Shown piece by piece: positions 49,994-59,422 of a stretch of 64,000 bases of DNA; within the stretch, counting starts at the first letter, position 1, and every line of letters begins with the position of its first letter. The notes below the pieces were generated by a model. That model saw nothing but the letters and a program-made list of their open reading frames with translations. It did not search any database and had not been told where the DNA came from. Both the position numbers and the translations under genes were made by a program. Source of the stretch: an uncultured Mycobacteriaceae bacterium (lineage in GTDB: Bacteria; Actinomycetota; Actinomycetes; Mycobacteriales; Mycobacteriaceae); contig CADEGF010000029.1 in NCBI GenBank assembly GCA_902826815.1, forward strand, positions 1 to 64,000. The letters are read 5' to 3'.

Positions 49994-51211
49994 ATGCGTG
50001 TGAGCGACGGTCGGCTCGGGCTCGACTTGTTCGACGACCGGTTCGTCCAGGACCCCTACCCGTTGTACGAGCGCATGCTCGCAGACGGTCCGGTCCATCC
50101 GGTCGGAGACTCCGGCTTCTACGCGGTGTGCGGCTGGGATGCGGTCAACGACGTCGTCGCCCGGCCGCGGGACTTCTCGTCCAACCTGACGGCGACGATG
50201 ACGTACCACGACGGCACGGTCGGCGCGTTTCCGATGGGCGAACTGGGCGCGGAGATGCAGGCGCTCGCCACCGCCGACGACCCCGCACATGCGGTGCACC
50301 GAAAGTTGTTGGTGCCGCACCTGGCCGCCAAGCGCATCAACACGCTGGAGTCGTTCGTCGGGGTGGCCGAGAACCTGCTGTGGAACGAAGGCGTGCACGA
50401 CGGGGTCATCGAGTGGATGTCGGTGATGGCCAACCGGTTGCCGATGATGGTGGTCGGTCGGTTGATCGGCGTCCCCGACGAGGACATCGATCAGCTCGGG
50501 CGGTGGGGATACGCTGCGACGAAAGTGGTAGAGGGTCTTGTCGGTCCAGACGAACTCACCGCTGCCGGCGTCGCGGTGATGCAGCTCGCCGGCTACATCA
50601 TGGACCGCTTCCCTTCGGCGGCCGCCGATCCGAAGGACAACCTTTTCAGCGAAATCGCGTTGGCCTGCGCCGCAGGAGAACTGGCTGATCTGACCGCACT
50701 GAATATGATGGCGACCCTGTTCAGCGCCGGCGGCGAATCGACCGCATCGCTGATCGGATCCGCCGCCTACATCCTCGCAACCCGACCGGACATTCAGCGG
50801 CGGGTACGCGATCGCCCGGATCTGCTGGCCACATTCCTCGAAGAGGTGCTGCGATACGAGCCGCCGTTCCGTGGTCATTACCGGCATGTGCTCAACCACA
50901 CCTCGCTCGCGGGCGTCGACATCGCTGCGGGATCGCGCCTTCTGCTGCTGTGGGGTGCGGCCAACCGGGACTCGTCGCATTTTGATAACGCCAACGACTT
51001 TCGGCTTGACCGCGCCAGCGGCAAGGCACACATCTCGTTCGGCAAGGGCGCACACTTCTGCGTCGGCGCCGCGCTCGCTCGCATGGAGGCCAGGATCGTC
51101 ATCGGCCGACTACTCGAGCGCACAACATGGTTCGAAGCGCCGACGACCGGTCGCTGGCTGCCCAGCCTGCTCGTCCGACGACTCGAACACCTGGACCTCA
51201 CTGTCGCCTGA
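49994..51211 (+). CDS. Cytochrome P450
   Basis: A 405-residue soluble bacterial P450. The I-helix oxygen motif is FSAGGEST (AGG-E-S/T form), the K-helix ExxR is EEVLRYEPP, and the haem loop is FGKGAHFCVGAALA with axial Cys356. No ferredoxin gene is adjacent. It converges on the DapB-like reductase gene. Subfamily and substrate cannot be assigned by eye; neighbours suggest oxidation of a terpenoid/steroid-like or aromatic compound. Confidence 0.93.
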   Translation: MRVSDGRLGLDLFDDRFVQDPYPLYERMLADGPVHPVGDSGFYAVCGWDAVNDVVARPRDFSSNLTATMTYHDGTVGAFPMGELGAEMQALATADDPAHAVHRKLLVPHLAAKRINTLESFVGVAENLLWNEGVHDGVIEWMSVMANRLPMMVVGRLIGVPDEDIDQLGRWGYAATKVVEGLVGPDELTAAGVAVMQLAGYIMDRFPSAAADPKDNLFSEIALACAAGELADLTALNMMATLFSAGGESTASLIGSAAYILATRPDIQRRVRDRPDLLATFLEEVLRYEPPFRGHYRHVLNHTSLAGVDIAAGSRLLLLWGAANRDSSHFDNANDFRLDRASGKAHISFGKGAHFCVGAALARMEARIVIGRLLERTTWFEAPTTGRWLPSLLVRRLEHLDLTVA

Positions 51212-51217
51212 GCAGGC

Positions 51218-52306
51218 TCACAGTTTGAAGCGGCCGGCGAACCCGCGCAGCGGCAGGTCCGCACTGGTCACGATTCCCGGTGGTGCGGCGATCACCGACC
51301 TGATCGCGGCGAGCGCGGGCATACCTGTGACCGTCATCCCGATCGACGCAAAGTTCTCCGGGTTCGACAGGTCGACACCGTGTTTCGGGAAGATCATGTG
51401 CTTGTTGTAGATGCACGGGTCACCCTTGATCTGGGTGATGTAGCAGCCCTTGATGTCCCAGCTCGGATCGGTGTGCGGGGTCATCTGCCACTCGAGGTGC
51501 GTCTCGACCCTCGGCACCCCGTCGACCATGCCCTGGTACTTGATGTAGTTGCCACCGAGCGAGCCTTTGGGCAGCGTGTACCAGCCGAGGTCGACGTCCT
51601 TCGTGCACGCACCGAGCTCGTAGGAGAACTTCACCTCGTCGAGCTCGAGGTCGAAGCAGTCGGCCATCATCAGCACGCTGTCGGCGAACACGCGGGTGTA
51701 CTTCTCCAACTTCCCCGGAATGCTCGGATCGTCAACGGGCAGACCGTAACCGACCTCGATCCAGGTGTCCCTGCTGTGGTGGCACGATACGTCGACGGAT
51801 TCGATCGTCGTGACGTTCTCGATCTCTGCGACGTCGGCCGAGCAGACCACGCCGAGGATCTGGTTGAGGCCCGGGTTCATCCCCGTCCCGTAGAACGTGG
51901 CACCCCCTTTGACGCAGGCGTCGGCCAACAGCTGCGAGACGGACTTCCCGGATGGATGCGGGTGGTTGGTGTCGCGGTGCCAGCCGGTGATCCAGTCGGC
52001 GGTAGTGACGATGTCGATGCCGGCCTCGAGGACCTTCACGTACAGATCCTCGTCGGGGAAGACGCCGTGGAACGTCAGCACATCGGGTTTGGCGGCGATG
52101 ATCTCGGCGATGGTGCCTGTCGCCGTCACACCGTTGGGTGCCAGCCCGGCCAATTCACCTGCGTCCCTTCCGACCTTGTCCGGCGAGTAGCAGTGCACGC
52201 CGATCAGCTCGAGATCGGGTTGATCGGCGATGCGCTTGATCATCTCCGAACCGACGTTGCCCGTCGCGACCTGAAATACCCGAATCGGCTTGGCGGTGCG
52301 GCTCAT
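51218..52306 (-). CDS. DapB-like NAD(P)-dependent oxidoreductase, paralogue 2
   Basis: A 362-residue relative of the protein at 44797. The dinucleotide fold begins RVFQVATGNVGSEMIKRIAD (about 9-28) and shares SPDKVGRDAGELAGL, LEAGIDIVTTADWITG and GTGMNPGLNQILGVV with the paralogue. Its ATG overlaps the stop of the Rieske gene (ATGA), so both are made from one transcript. It is probably a reductase acting on the Rieske product or on a related carbonyl; this is inferred from position. Confidence 0.8.
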   Translation of the reverse strand: MSRTAKPIRVFQVATGNVGSEMIKRIADQPDLELIGVHCYSPDKVGRDAGELAGLAPNGVTATGTIAEIIAAKPDVLTFHGVFPDEDLYVKVLEAGIDIVTTADWITGWHRDTNHPHPSGKSVSQLLADACVKGGATFYGTGMNPGLNQILGVVCSADVAEIENVTTIESVDVSCHHSRDTWIEVGYGLPVDDPSIPGKLEKYTRVFADSVLMMADCFDLELDEVKFSYELGACTKDVDLGWYTLPKGSLGGNYIKYQGMVDGVPRVETHLEWQMTPHTDPSWDIKGCYITQIKGDPCIYNKHMIFPKHGVDLSNPENFASIGMTVTGMPALAAIRSVIAAPPGIVTSADLPLRGFAGRFKL

Positions 52307-53331
52307 TCGGTTCGACCTCTCTGTGCATACACTTCGGCGGCGCTGCCACCGATCCCGTCGGGATAGAACTGCTTGGCCCAGTTGCGGATGGCTGTGAAGC
52401 CCTGTTGCTCGGCGCCGGCGAGCGCGGGCGGATCCGAGTAGCGCTGGTGCTGCCAGATGTGGATGTCCTGGGTGAACTGGCGGATGATCTCGTTGCCGAA
52501 CTCGCGTGCCTTGGCCTCCGCCTTCGGTGAGTCGTCACCGGCACGGCGGCCGATGTAGACCATGAAGCGGACATCGGAGGTGCGATCGTCGACGGGTGTG
52601 ATCGCCGAGATGGTGCGGTTGTCGACCATCCCCCAGCTCTTCGTCACCGCGATCCCCAGGCCACCGTTGATCGCCTCGACGCCGCTGCGGACATCATCGA
52701 TCGTCTGGTCCTCGTCGCCTTCGAAGGTGATGGTGAAATCGACGTACGACACCGGTTCGTCGAAATCGTGGCGGGTGAACACCGGGACGATCGGGGTCTG
52801 GTGCACGTACTTGAAATGCGCGAAGTCGACCCCGTTTTCGAGGACGTACTGCGGATGCATCTCCAAGGCTTCGCGGTAGAGCCGTTGTTGGGGGTAATAG
52901 TCGGCGGCGCTACTGCCGTCGGAGAAGCCCGCGAAGATGTCCGGCACGTCGAAGTACGGTTCGCCCCCGTCGACGTCATGCCAGATGTAGACCGACTCGT
53001 TGCGCTCGACGACAGGGAAGGTCCGGATGCGGCGACCCTTGTTCGGGCGGTCCTGATACGGGATGCACACGTTTCGGCCGTCGTGGTTCCACTGCCACCC
53101 ATGGAACGGGCACTGCAGTACCTCCCCCACGACGTGTCCGCCATAACCGAGGTGGGCACCCAGGTGTTCGCAGTAGGCATCCATCACCGTCAGCTGTCCC
53201 GATTCAGCCCGCCACGCCACCAGTTCGCGGCCGAAGTACGTCATCCGGTGCACGTCGCCCACCTTGATCTCGTCTGACCAGGCGACTTGGAACCAGCCGG
53301 TTGGCGACATCGATAGCGGCGGCTTGGCCAT
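52303..53331 (-). CDS. Rieske-type non-haem iron oxygenase (KshA/Daf36-like)
   Basis: A 342-residue oxygenase. The Rieske [2Fe-2S] ligands are DAYCEHLGAH (Cys54, His56) and CPFHGW (Cys74, His77). The catalytic iron site is NGVDFAHFKYVH (Asp169, His172, His177). The layout is that of 3-ketosteroid 9-alpha-hydroxylase KshA and cholesterol 7-desaturase, so a steroid-like substrate is plausible. The reductase partner (KshB-like) is not encoded nearby. A TATGAT -10-like hexamer lies eight bases before its ATG. Confidence 0.9.
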   Translation of the reverse strand: MAKPPLSMSPTGWFQVAWSDEIKVGDVHRMTYFGRELVAWRAESGQLTVMDAYCEHLGAHLGYGGHVVGEVLQCPFHGWQWNHDGRNVCIPYQDRPNKGRRIRTFPVVERNESVYIWHDVDGGEPYFDVPDIFAGFSDGSSAADYYPQQRLYREALEMHPQYVLENGVDFAHFKYVHQTPIVPVFTRHDFDEPVSYVDFTITFEGDEDQTIDDVRSGVEAINGGLGIAVTKSWGMVDNRTISAITPVDDRTSDVRFMVYIGRRAGDDSPKAEAKAREFGNEIIRQFTQDIHIWQHQRYSDPPALAGAEQQGFTAIRNWAKQFYPDGIGGSAAEVYAQRGRTE

Positions 53332-53511
53332 GAGTCAAAATCATAGAGCATTCAATGTAAATGGTGAACCCCCGCGGGTGCTCTCCGCCGAAATGGCATT
53401 CCAGCAGCAGAAGTTCGAGTGCACGCCTGCTGGCATGCAATCTCGGGAGGACGATTGGGCGTTTCAATCGCGGTGCAACCCGGGTAGATACCGAGGGGTC
53501 GACGATTTGGG

Positions 53512-55056
53512 GTGATAGGGATGGCGAGAGCGGCGAGGTGGTGCGCCGCCGGCTTCGTCGCCTCGTTGATCGCCGTCCTCGTTGCCTGCTCAACCGGCGA
53601 AAAAGTCGATCTCGGCGGCGACTCGTCCGGCCGCTTGATCGCCGCGATTGCCGGTGAGCCCGACCAGCTCGACCCCAACAAGACCAGCGCCTACTTCTCC
53701 TTCGAGGTCCTCGAGAACGTCTACGACACGCTCGTCGAACCCGACGCCGACCTCCAGATGCGACCCGCACTCGCCGAGTCATGGGACGTCACCCCCGATC
53801 AGCTCACCTGGACCTTCCACCTGCGCCGCGGCGTAAAATTCCACGACGGCAGCCCACTGACCGCCGACGACGTCGTCTACACCTACCGCCGCATCATCGA
53901 CGAGGAGCTGACCAACGTCGACAAACTCAGCGCGGTCACCGACGTCAAGGCGACGAACCCGTCGACGGTCGTCATCCGCCTCAAGCAGCCGTCGCCGAAC
54001 CTGTTGACCAACCTGGGTGGCTTCAAGGGCATGGCGATCGTGCAACGCAAGAACGTCGAAAGCGGTGAGATCACCACCCATCCAATCGGTACGGGCCCGT
54101 TCTCGTTCGAAGGTCAGAAGAGCGGCGACTCGATCACGCTGAACGCCAACCCCGACTATTGGGCGGGCCCGCCGAAGGTGTCGGGGGTGATCTTCCGGTT
54201 CATACCCGAGAAGTCCACCGCGCTGTCGGCGCTGCAGGCAGGCGAAATCGATTGGACCGATTCGATTCCCACCCAGCGCGTCAACCAACTCAAAGACGAT
54301 GACTCCGTCAACCTCGCCGTGGTGCCGAGCAACGACTACTGGTATCTCGCGCTCAACGAGGCGCGCAAACCGTGGAACGACGTCCGGGTTCGGCAGGCCA
54401 TCGCCTACGCGATCGACAGGGCCGCGATCGTAGCGGCCACCAGCTACGGCACCGCCGCCAAGAACGAGCTCGCGATTCCCAAGGGCAACTTCTGGCACAC
54501 CGACTACAGCAGGTATCACTACGACATCGATCAGGCCAAACGTCTACTCGCGGAGGCCAACGCGTCGCCGCAGAACCTGGACATGCTCGTCACCACCGAG
54601 TATCCGGAGACGGTGACCGCAGCGCAGATCATCGCCGATAACCTTGCACCTCTTGGCATCACGGTGAATATCCGCACGGTCGACTTCGCAACCTGGCTGG
54701 ACGAACAGAACACCGGACACTTCGACATGCTGATGATGGGCTGGCTGGGCAACATCGACCCCGACGACTTCTACTACGCACAACACCACACCGACGGCAC
54801 GAGCAACGCACAGAAGTACTCCAACCCCGAGGTCGACAAGCTGCTGGACGCCGGCCGCGTCGAGACGAACCAGGATGCGCGCGCCGATATCTATCGCAGG
54901 GCGGCGACGATCATCGCCGACGACTGCAGCTACATCTACCTGTACAACCCGTCGGTGATTCAAGCGTGGAACAAGGACATGTCCGGATATGAAGCGCGCC
55001 GCGACAAGGCCATTCGGTTCCGGACCGCGAGCATCAGCGAAGGCGGGACGCAATGA
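53512..55056 (+). CDS. Dipeptide/oligopeptide ABC transporter substrate-binding lipoprotein
   Basis: A 514-residue periplasmic-type solute receptor (SBP family 5). A signal helix ends in the lipobox VLVACS (lipid-anchored Cys). Family signature RPALAESWDVTPDQLTWTFH and LRRGVKFHDGSPLTADDVVY is clear, and PIGTGPF plus NPDYWAG follow. The start may be GTG 53512 or ATG 53521. First gene of a four-gene transporter operon (binding protein, two permeases, fused ATPase) that overlaps throughout. Confidence 0.92.
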   Translation: MIGMARAARWCAAGFVASLIAVLVACSTGEKVDLGGDSSGRLIAAIAGEPDQLDPNKTSAYFSFEVLENVYDTLVEPDADLQMRPALAESWDVTPDQLTWTFHLRRGVKFHDGSPLTADDVVYTYRRIIDEELTNVDKLSAVTDVKATNPSTVVIRLKQPSPNLLTNLGGFKGMAIVQRKNVESGEITTHPIGTGPFSFEGQKSGDSITLNANPDYWAGPPKVSGVIFRFIPEKSTALSALQAGEIDWTDSIPTQRVNQLKDDDSVNLAVVPSNDYWYLALNEARKPWNDVRVRQAIAYAIDRAAIVAATSYGTAAKNELAIPKGNFWHTDYSRYHYDIDQAKRLLAEANASPQNLDMLVTTEYPETVTAAQIIADNLAPLGITVNIRTVDFATWLDEQNTGHFDMLMMGWLGNIDPDDFYYAQHHTDGTSNAQKYSNPEVDKLLDAGRVETNQDARADIYRRAATIIADDCSYIYLYNPSVIQAWNKDMSGYEARRDKAIRFRTASISEGGTQ

Positions 55057-56021
55057 CCGGTGTGCTTTCCAGCCCCGTGCTGCGATTCGTGGCACGCAGG
55101 CTGCTGTACTCGGCCGTCGTGATGATCGGCGTGCTCGTCGTGGTCTTCATGCTCGTGCATCTGGTTCCTGGCGATCCCGTCCGCATCGCGCTCGGCACCC
55201 GCTACTCCCCGCAGGCCTATGACGCGCTGCGCGCCGCAAGCGGTTTGGACCGACCGATCGTCGAACAGTTCTTCGGCTACATCGGTTCGGCGCTCACCGG
55301 AAACCTCGGGGTCAGCTTCCGCAACGGCGACCCTGTGACGCTCACGCTGCTCGAGCGGCTGCCCGCCACCGTGTCACTCGGCATCGTCGGCATCGTCTTC
55401 GCGATGCTCATCGCCCTGCCCGCAGGGGTTTGGTCCGCACTGCACGAGGGCCGCGTCAGCGATGCGATCGTCCGTATCACAAGCCAGTTCGGAGTTTCAG
55501 TTCCGGACTTCTGGATGGGGATTCTGCTGATCGCGTTCTTCGCGTCCACGCTGCACTGGCTTCCGACGTCGGGGTATCGGCCACTTTTCGACGATCCTGG
55601 TGGTTGGTTACGCCACGTCATCCTTCCCGGCCTGACGGTCGGGCTGGTCGCGGCGGCGATCATGACCCGCTATATCCGGTCGGCGGTATTGGAGGTCGCC
55701 GCAATGGGTTACGTGCGCACTGCGCGGTCGAAGGGACTGCCGCCGCGGGTGGTCACCTTGCGGCACACCGTGCGCAACGCGGCAATCCCGGTGCTGACGA
55801 TCACCGGCATCCAGCTTGCGACGATTCTCGGTGGTGTCATCGTCGTCGAGGTGGTGTTCGCCTGGCCCGGACTCGGCCGCCTGGTGTACAACGCCGTCGC
55901 AGCACGGGACTATCCGGTCATCCAAGGTGCGGTGCTGCTCATCGCGGCGCTGTTCCTGCTCATCAACCTCGTGGTAGATCTGCTCTACGCGTTGGTGGAT
56001 CCCAGGATTCGGCTGTCATGA
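55053..56021 (+). CDS. Peptide ABC transporter permease, DppB/OppB type
   Basis: A 322-residue permease with six predicted membrane helices. The first has FARRLLYSAVVMIGVLVVVF-like sequence after a short N-terminus, HLVPGDPVR follows, and the EAA loop that contacts the ATPase is YVRTARSKGLPPRVVTLRHT. The ATG overlaps the binding-protein stop by four bases. Confidence 0.93.
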   Translation: MTGVLSSPVLRFVARRLLYSAVVMIGVLVVVFMLVHLVPGDPVRIALGTRYSPQAYDALRAASGLDRPIVEQFFGYIGSALTGNLGVSFRNGDPVTLTLLERLPATVSLGIVGIVFAMLIALPAGVWSALHEGRVSDAIVRITSQFGVSVPDFWMGILLIAFFASTLHWLPTSGYRPLFDDPGGWLRHVILPGLTVGLVAAAIMTRYIRSAVLEVAAMGYVRTARSKGLPPRVVTLRHTVRNAAIPVLTITGIQLATILGGVIVVEVVFAWPGLGRLVYNAVAARDYPVIQGAVLLIAALFLLINLVVDLLYALVDPRIRLS

Positions 56022-56896
56022 CCGTCGAGGAAAGCACGCGGCTGTCGGCCTGGCGTCTGCTGGCGAGTAACCCGGTCACGGTGGTCAGCGGGGTCGTCCT
56101 TGCCCTCGTGGTGTTCATCGCGGTGACTGCGCAGTGGATCGTGCCGTTCGGTATCAACGACATCGATGTGCCGAACGCGCTGCGCCCGCCGAGCGGCGAA
56201 CACTGGTTCGGCACCGACGAACTCGGCCGCGACGTGCTATCCCGAGTCCTGGTGGCGGTGCAGGCGTCGATGCGGGTCGCGGTGGTGAGCGTCGTATTCG
56301 CCGTGGTCGTCGGCGTGACGATCGGTGTGATCGCGGGCTACCGGGGCGGTTGGCTTGACACGGTCGTGATGAGGGTCGTCGACGTGATGTTCGCATTCCC
56401 GGTGCTGCTGCTCGCGTTGGCGGTAGTGGCGATCCTCGGCCCAGGTGTGACCACGACGATCCTGGCAATCGGAATCGTGTACACGCCGATCTTCGCGCGC
56501 GTCGCACGTGCCAGCACGCTGAGCGTACGAGTCGAGCCCTTCGTCCAGGTGTCACGCACGATGGGCACGGGTCACCTGTACATGCTCGGCAGGCACATCC
56601 TGCCCAATATCGCCGGACCGCTGATCGTGCAGACCTCGCTCTCGCTCGCGTTCGCCATCCTGTCGGAGGCGGCGCTGTCATTCCTGGGTCTCGGCATCCA
56701 ACCGCCGCAGCCGTCGTTGGGCCGGATGATCTTCGACTCGCAAGGGTTCGTCACCCTCGCTTGGTGGATGGCGGTCTTCCCCGGCGCAGCCATCGTCGTG
56801 ACGGTGCTGTCGTTCAATCTGCTCGGCGACGGCCTGCGCGATGTGTTGGACCCCAAGCAGCGCACCATGATCGAGGCCCGGAGGCGAAGTGGCTGA
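56018..56896 (+). CDS. Peptide ABC transporter permease, DppC/OppC type
   Basis: A 292-residue second permease. It has the N-terminal OppC extension with PPSGEHWFGTDELGRDVLSR, six membrane helices and an EAA loop (RTMGTGHLYMLGRHILPN), ending LRDVLDPKQRT as in DppC. ATG 56018 overlaps the DppB stop (ATGA). Confidence 0.93.
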   Translation: MTVEESTRLSAWRLLASNPVTVVSGVVLALVVFIAVTAQWIVPFGINDIDVPNALRPPSGEHWFGTDELGRDVLSRVLVAVQASMRVAVVSVVFAVVVGVTIGVIAGYRGGWLDTVVMRVVDVMFAFPVLLLALAVVAILGPGVTTTILAIGIVYTPIFARVARASTLSVRVEPFVQVSRTMGTGHLYMLGRHILPNIAGPLIVQTSLSLAFAILSEAALSFLGLGIQPPQPSLGRMIFDSQGFVTLAWWMAVFPGAAIVVTVLSFNLLGDGLRDVLDPKQRTMIEARRRSG

Positions 56897-58517
56897 CCCC
56901 GTCCTGAGCGTCAGGGACCTATGCGTGCGAATCGGTCGACGAGACATCGTCGGTGGCGTCGGGTTCGACGTCGAACGCGAGTCGACGCTTGGCATCGTCG
57001 GCGAGTCCGGTTCGGGTAAGTCGATGACCGTGTTGGCCGCAACCGGACTGCTGGACGCGCCCGGAGCGGTCGTCAGCGGTACGAGCACGTTGGGGGGTGC
57101 AGGTGATTCGGCGGCGACCCATCTCGTCGGCGCATCGGCCCGGGTGCTGCGCCAAGTCCACGGCGGTCGCATCGGATTCGTCTTCCAGGATCCAGGGACC
57201 TCACTCAATCCCCTGCTCACAGTCGAGCGCCAGATCACGGAATCCCTTGAAGCTCACCGCAAGATGACCCGACGACAGGCAAGTGCCCGCGCGCTCGAGC
57301 TGATCGAGGCCGTCGGGTTGCCCGAGCCGCAGACACGCATGCGCTCCTATCCGCACCAGCTGTCCGGCGGGCAGCGGCAGCGGGTGATGATCGCGATCGC
57401 GCTGGCGTGCGACCCCGAGCTGCTGATCGCCGATGAGCCGACCACGTCACTCGACGTTACGACGCAATCGCAGATCATCGATCTGGTGCGTGATCTACAG
57501 CGGGACTTCGGCACTGCGGTGGTGTGGATCAGCCATGACCTCGGGGTCATCGGCCAGGTTGCCGACGACGTGACCGTTCTGCAGCACGGCGGTGTCGTCG
57601 AGCAGGCGCCGGTCCTGGACGTGTTCGACAATCCGCAACAGGTCTACACCCGAGAGCTGTTGGCAGCGCGCCCCATCGTCGGCGTGTCCGGTCCGCCGAA
57701 GGCCGACGCTGACGCACCGGTGCTGCTCACCGTCGAGGGACTCGATGTGCGCTTCCCGGTGAGTACTCCAGTCGGCAGATCGACCGTTCATGCGGTGAAG
57801 GACTTGAGCTTTCAGATTCGGCGCGGAACGACGCTTGGGCTGGTCGGCGAATCGGGGTCGGGTAAGTCAACCGTGGCGGCCGCGCTGACCGGGCTCGTCG
57901 AACCCGACGCAGGCACCGCGACACTGGATCGAACCAATGTGTTCGATGTGCGCGGCAGCGCGGAGAAGGCCCTGCGCCGACGGATCAGCCTCGTGTTCCA
58001 GGACCCGTTCTCGTCCCTCAATCCCCGCACCCGGGTGGGGACGGCGATCGCCGAACCCCTTCGTGTGCACCGTCTTGCCAACGGCAAGCAGGCGCGCCTG
58101 AAACGGGTCGCCGAACTGCTCGACCTTGTCGGCCTACCGGTATCGTTCGCCTCGCGCTACCCACACGAGTTGTCCGGCGGACAGCGTCAGCGTGTCAGCA
58201 TCGCCCGTGCCATCGCCACCGAACCTGACCTTCTGATCCTCGACGAATCGACCGCGTCGCTGGATGTCTCGGTTCAATCGCGCGTGCTCGACCTGCTCGC
58301 CGATCTTCAGCGCGATCTGCACCTGACGTATCTGTTCATCGGCCACGATCTCGCGGTGATCCAACGGGTGAGTCACGACGTGCTGGTCATGCGGGAGGGC
58401 GCCGCTGTCGAATATCGACCCGCGGCCGAGATCTTCGCCGATCCAGAGCAGGAGTACACCCGCGCGCTTCTGGCCGCGGTCCCGCCTTCGCGACCCCGCG
58501 CGTCGGTATCCGGCTGA
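56889..58517 (+). CDS. Fused double ABC ATPase of the peptide transporter (DppD+DppF)
   Basis: A 542-residue protein with two complete ATPase domains. First half: Walker A GESGSGKSMT, signature LSGGQRQRVMIA, Walker B LLIADEPTTS. Second half: Walker A GESGSGKSTV, signature LSGGQRQRVSIA, Walker B LLILDESTAS. Both sets are intact. The fusion of DppD and DppF in one chain is usual in mycobacterial peptide importers. The GTG start lies eight bases inside the DppC gene. Confidence 0.94.
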   Translation: MADPVLSVRDLCVRIGRRDIVGGVGFDVERESTLGIVGESGSGKSMTVLAATGLLDAPGAVVSGTSTLGGAGDSAATHLVGASARVLRQVHGGRIGFVFQDPGTSLNPLLTVERQITESLEAHRKMTRRQASARALELIEAVGLPEPQTRMRSYPHQLSGGQRQRVMIAIALACDPELLIADEPTTSLDVTTQSQIIDLVRDLQRDFGTAVVWISHDLGVIGQVADDVTVLQHGGVVEQAPVLDVFDNPQQVYTRELLAARPIVGVSGPPKADADAPVLLTVEGLDVRFPVSTPVGRSTVHAVKDLSFQIRRGTTLGLVGESGSGKSTVAAALTGLVEPDAGTATLDRTNVFDVRGSAEKALRRRISLVFQDPFSSLNPRTRVGTAIAEPLRVHRLANGKQARLKRVAELLDLVGLPVSFASRYPHELSGGQRQRVSIARAIATEPDLLILDESTASLDVSVQSRVLDLLADLQRDLHLTYLFIGHDLAVIQRVSHDVLVMREGAAVEYRPAAEIFADPEQEYTRALLAAVPPSRPRASVSG

Positions 58518-58523
58518 TCGGGT

Positions 58524-59378
58524 TCAGGCTGTCGTCACCCATCGGAGCCCGCCGACCACGACATTGCCCGCCATCTTGATGACCGTTGCCTCGACCGGAG
58601 GGACGTACGGCAACCACAACGGCGCGCGCGCCCATGCGGGCAGCATCGAAATCGAGGTCGCTGCGATGACACCGTATGGTCCCCGCATCACCAACGGCAG
58701 CGGAGGCGTCAACAACAGGAACCTGGCGGCATCCCGGGCCGACGCAGTGCCGCGAAGCTCGGGGCGGAAGTCGGAGATCCGTTGCCGCAGTTGTTCTTCG
58801 GTGCGCGGAGGATCGGCCACACCGAGCGCTTCTGCGACGCGGGCGGTGTCGGCCACATAGCCGTCGCGGCCCTCCTGGTCGAACGGTGCCGCCCCGTACC
58901 GCTGGTACGCCTGCAGGAAGCTGTCGACTTCGGCGATGTGCACCCACTCCAGCAGGTGGGGATCCGATGCGGCATAAGGCGTCCCGTCGGGCGCCACGCC
59001 GTGCACCCGGCGGTGAATCCCGCGCACCTTGTCGACTGCACGCTGCGCGTCGTCGGCCGTGCCGAAGGTGGTGACCGCAAGAAAGGTGCTGGTGCGCTGC
59101 AGTCGCCCCCATGGGTCTCCGCGGTAGTCGGAGTGGTCGGCCACCCCGGCCATGGCGAGCGGGTGCAGCGACTGAAACAGCAGCGCCCGCAGTCCGCCCA
59201 CGTACATCGAGGCGTCTGCGTGTACCTGCCGGATCGGACGCCCTTCGGCGAACCACCGCGGGCCAGGCGTGTCGTGGATGCGCGCCCTGTTGTCGGCGCC
59301 GTCGGGCCCCGCGATCAGGCCGAAGAGCGCGCGGCCCAAGCCGGCACGCACTCCGCCCAGGTCGGCCAACAGGCTCAT
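58524..59378 (-). CDS. MpaB-family (DUF2236) haem oxygenase-like protein, second copy
   Basis: A 284-residue protein of the oxygenase MpaB family. Conserved stretches are RQVHADASMYVGGLRALLFQS, LHPLAMAGVADHSDYRGDPW, RLQRTSTFLAVTTFG, and DPHLLEWVHIAEVDSFL, with the histidines and arginines that in characterised members hold haem. It is the DUF2236 group distinct from the Rv2237-like protein at 10728. The ATG at 59378 gives the normal length. It is divergent from an ECF41-type sigma factor, 44 bases away. Confidence 0.85.
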   Translation of the reverse strand: MSLLADLGGVRAGLGRALFGLIAGPDGADNRARIHDTPGPRWFAEGRPIRQVHADASMYVGGLRALLFQSLHPLAMAGVADHSDYRGDPWGRLQRTSTFLAVTTFGTADDAQRAVDKVRGIHRRVHGVAPDGTPYAASDPHLLEWVHIAEVDSFLQAYQRYGAAPFDQEGRDGYVADTARVAEALGVADPPRTEEQLRQRISDFRPELRGTASARDAARFLLLTPPLPLVMRGPYGVIAATSISMLPAWARAPLWLPYVPPVEATVIKMAGNVVVGGLRWVTTA

Positions 59379-59422
59379 ACCTTCGACGGTACCGCCACCG
59401 CGCCCTGTGTTTGGATGACCGC

